This document shows, one piece after another, positions 4,080 to 5,957 of a DNA stretch of 5,957 nucleotides. The translations under genes and the position numbers were made by a program. The DNA is from CALACW01 sp002431305 (GTDB lineage Bacteria; Bacillota; Clostridia; Oscillospirales; Acutalibacteraceae). Every line of letters starts with the position of its first letter. Within the stretch, counting starts at the first letter, position 1. The stretch is from contig CALACW010000136.1 in assembly GCA_937890355.1 (NCBI GenBank), positions 1 through 5,957 of the forward strand, written 5' to 3'. Under the pieces are notes generated by a model, which made no database searches, was not told the origin of the DNA, and worked only from the letters and a program-made list of their open reading frames with translations.

Positions 4080-5636
4080 TCAGTGTTTTTTCTTCTTGCT
4101 TTTTTCGGCTTTGATTTCCTCAAGTTCGACGGCGGTATCGCCCTCTTCGTCAACAATTATGCCCTTTGCACGGCGCTGAGCGTCAAGATCAGTGAGCATC
4201 TGAGACTTATACTTGCCGGAAATTTTATAGAAGAACATCGGAATAGCGCACAGAAGAAGGCTTATTCCGGGAACTATCGAAACAAGTGAGAACATCGCAA
4301 AGTTCTGCGTTCTCGTAAGCTCCGTAGCGGCAACAACGGACGTGGAGGAAAGCATCTGTGCGGGGTCGATGTCTATAAACATATACATTATAACGATTCC
4401 GCATGTTGCAAGAGCATTGCCGAGTTTGTTTACGAAGCCCTGGCATGCGCTTCCGAGTGCGTTATCCCTGAATCCGGTATTAAGTTCCATATAGTCAAGA
4501 CAGTCGCCTATCATAGCGTACGAAATGACATTGAGAACGCCGAGAGGAATGCATGAGATAAGAATAAAGGGGATGCAGATGTAAAGATTTGCGGTAAACC
4601 AGCCGATAAGCGTGGTGAAAATGCTTGCGATAAATCCGAGGAAGCAGGTAACTATAACAATCTTTTTATAGTCAAACTTCTTCATAAGAACAGGCATGAA
4701 AAGCATTGCTCCGAACATACCGACAGTGGCGCATACCTGGAATATCGTCTTAACCGACGAAATGCTCGCGTCTATGTATTTGAGTTTCAATGCGGGGTCC
4801 ACACCGGGGGCGAGCTCGGGACCGATGTAAAACGCGTATCTCGCAACGTGAACGGCGGCAGCCTGAACCATGTAACGTCCGCTCGAAAGAATACCCATGA
4901 GAATAACGAGCATAAGGGGCTTGCACTTAAATATACGGGTAAGTCTCGACGGCTCGCCCTTTACGGGCTTTGAATCGGGAATAACGACTCTCTCTTTAAT
5001 ATGGAAATAAGAATTCGCATAAAGAGCCGCGCCGATAACAACGGTTATAATTGTTATAATAAGATATTTTTTCTTATTATATTCAAGTCCGTCGGAGGCT
5101 CCGAGAATCGACGGAAGGACAAGTCCCGATACGAAAAACAGTATTTCGGGAAAAGCGCTTCCTACTCCGTTGAGAGTTCTGCCGAATGAAATAACCGAAC
5201 TTCTCTCAGAAGCGGAAGGAGTTATAACGTTCGGTATGCTCCAAAAAGGAACATCCGCCATTGTATATGTCATACCCCATGCGACGTAAACTATCGCAGA
5301 GTAAACCATAAGTCCCGTCTTGCTGAGATTCGGACTCAAGTACATAAGAATTGAAAGAACCGCTATCGGGAATACAGCAAAGAGAATATACGGCTTCATT
5401 TTTCCGCGTTTGAGAGTATGGCGGTCAACTATGATACCCATAAGGGGATCGTTAATAGCGTCCCAAACTCTCGCAAGGAGCATGAGCAGTAAAACGAACA
5501 TGAGCGGGAGCTGAAGCACATTTACGTAATAGTCGCTTATGTAACTGGACATCATAGCGTATATCATGCCCTGTCCCATGGCGCCTACGGCGTACATCCA
5601 AAATTCTTTTTTAGGTACATGTTTTTTTTCTTCCAT
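4080..5636 (-). CDS. GPH-family (MFS_2) sugar:cation symporter, 518 residues
   Basis: A twelve-helix inner-membrane symporter of the glycoside-pentoside-hexuronide:cation family, expected to import a sugar or glycoside with Na+ or H+. Two family signatures are clear. One is RVWDAINDPLMGIIVDR at 56-72 (D59, D63 and D71, cation site region). The other is D378-CLDYMELNTGFRDNALG through about 410, the helix-10/11 block. The central cytosolic loop (about 213-240) is basic, and a long polar C-terminal tail (about 471-518) ends KSKKKKH. Length is slightly above the usual 450-490 because of this tail and an insertion near 271-290. The start at 5636 (MEEKKH) is preferred over a longer in-frame ATG because CGAGGCG lies five bases upstream. 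No glycosidase is adjacent, so the substrate cannot be named. It ends convergently with the small-gene operon and has its own promoter. Confidence 0.95.
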   Translation of the reverse strand: MEEKKHVPKKEFWMYAVGAMGQGMIYAMMSSYISDYYVNVLQLPLMFVLLLMLLARVWDAINDPLMGIIVDRHTLKRGKMKPYILFAVFPIAVLSILMYLSPNLSKTGLMVYSAIVYVAWGMTYTMADVPFWSIPNVITPSASERSSVISFGRTLNGVGSAFPEILFFVSGLVLPSILGASDGLEYNKKKYLIITIITVVIGAALYANSYFHIKERVVIPDSKPVKGEPSRLTRIFKCKPLMLVILMGILSSGRYMVQAAAVHVARYAFYIGPELAPGVDPALKLKYIDASISSVKTIFQVCATVGMFGAMLFMPVLMKKFDYKKIVIVTCFLGFIASIFTTLIGWFTANLYICIPFILISCIPLGVLNVISYAMIGDCLDYMELNTGFRDNALGSACQGFVNKLGNALATCGIVIMYMFIDIDPAQMLSSTSVVAATELTRTQNFAMFSLVSIVPGISLLLCAIPMFFYKISGKYKSQMLTDLDAQRRAKGIIVDEEGDTAVELEEIKAEKSKKKKH

Positions 5637-5674
5637 GTCTTCGCCTCGTTTTTTTAAAAAAATAATCAAATGTT

Positions 5675-5703
5675 ATTATAGACGAATTAACGCGGTTTTA
5701 CAA
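5675..5703 (-). promoter_or_regulatory. Promoter of the GPH transporter
   Basis: Minus strand: -35 TTGTAA (5703-5698), a 17-base spacer, and the consensus -10 TATAAT (5680-5675). The expected start is near 5668, with a leader of about 32 bases. The leader contains a T7A7 palindrome at 5649-5662 just before the ribosome site. Confidence 0.78.
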
Positions 5704-5957
5704 TGTTTTTTATCGATACTTTTTAAATTTGGACAACATTAACAAAAAGCCTGCACATTTTTTTACACCGTAAAAATATGGCTGAATTATTAACGTAATT
5801 TTGTAATTATATTCGATATATAAACTCTATTTGTAAAAAGTATATAAAATAATAATCATTTCTTTGACATCGCAACAAATTGTTAACACTTGATTCTTAT
5901 TTTATTAACATATGTTACAAAAACATGTGCTATTATCATATTGTAAATAATACTAAT
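5704..5957. other. AT-rich gene-free stretch
   Basis: No reading frame with a ribosome site is seen on either strand, and no tRNA-like or riboswitch-like fold. There are small dyads only: TTTTTAC/GTAAAAA around ACC at 5760-5776 and TGTTAACA at 5881-5888. A plus-strand TGTGCTATTAT at 5926-5936 resembles an extended -10, with no good -35 at the right distance. It may serve a plus-strand gene beyond the window. The base composition suggests an ordinary intergenic control region. Confidence 0.6.

Noticed and set aside
5760..5776. TTTTTAC/GTAAAAA hairpin as a terminator
   Set aside because: The stem is almost all A-T with a three-base loop, no gene ends nearby on either strand, and there is no GC core.
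5905..5936. Plus-strand promoter at the right end (TTAACA with TATTAT)
   Set aside because: The two boxes are 20 bases apart, beyond the usual 16-18. Only the TG-extended -10 is reasonable, and no downstream gene can be seen, so it is mentioned only within the gene-free stretch.

Overview
The window looks like a chromosomal piece of a low-to-mid-GC Gram-positive anaerobe, most likely a gut Clostridia member (Oscillospiraceae/Ruminococcaceae-like). The grounds are strong AGGAGG/GAGGTG ribosome sites, textbook sigma-A promoters (TTGACA-17-TAAAAT type) in AT-rich spacers, coding DNA of balanced GC, and the gene families seen. The taxonomic placement is inference, and no rRNA or other marker is present.

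Left end (1-950): a cluster of at least four very short minus-strand genes encoding 30-40 residue peptides, none of which contains cysteine. Each has a good ribosome site and the same plan: a short polar start, one amphipathic helix of about 20 residues ending in (L/F)(L/F)G, and a variable polar tail. The first to be transcribed (700-810) has its own promoter and a palindromic terminator. The next three (334-426, 140-262, 86 to beyond base 1) follow a second promoter and look like one operon. They resemble phenol-soluble-modulin-like or leaderless-bacteriocin-like peptides in design, but I cannot assign them to a known family. They are the most interesting content of the window.

Middle (959-3013, minus strand): a two-gene membrane module (a DUF5058-family protein and a 221-residue partner, overlapping translational context) under a strong promoter, preceded by a small YfcE/MJ0936-type metallophosphoesterase.

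Right-centre (3062-4058, plus strand): three tightly spaced small genes of unknown function (72, 125 and 127 codons), diverging from the phosphoesterase and converging on the transporter. The third contains a perfect 11-bp inverted repeat inside its coding sequence.

Right end (4080-5957): a complete 518-residue GPH-family (MFS_2) sodium/proton:sugar symporter on the minus strand with a clear promoter, then a very AT-rich gene-free stretch running off the window. No tRNA, rRNA, CRISPR array, transposase or phage gene was seen.
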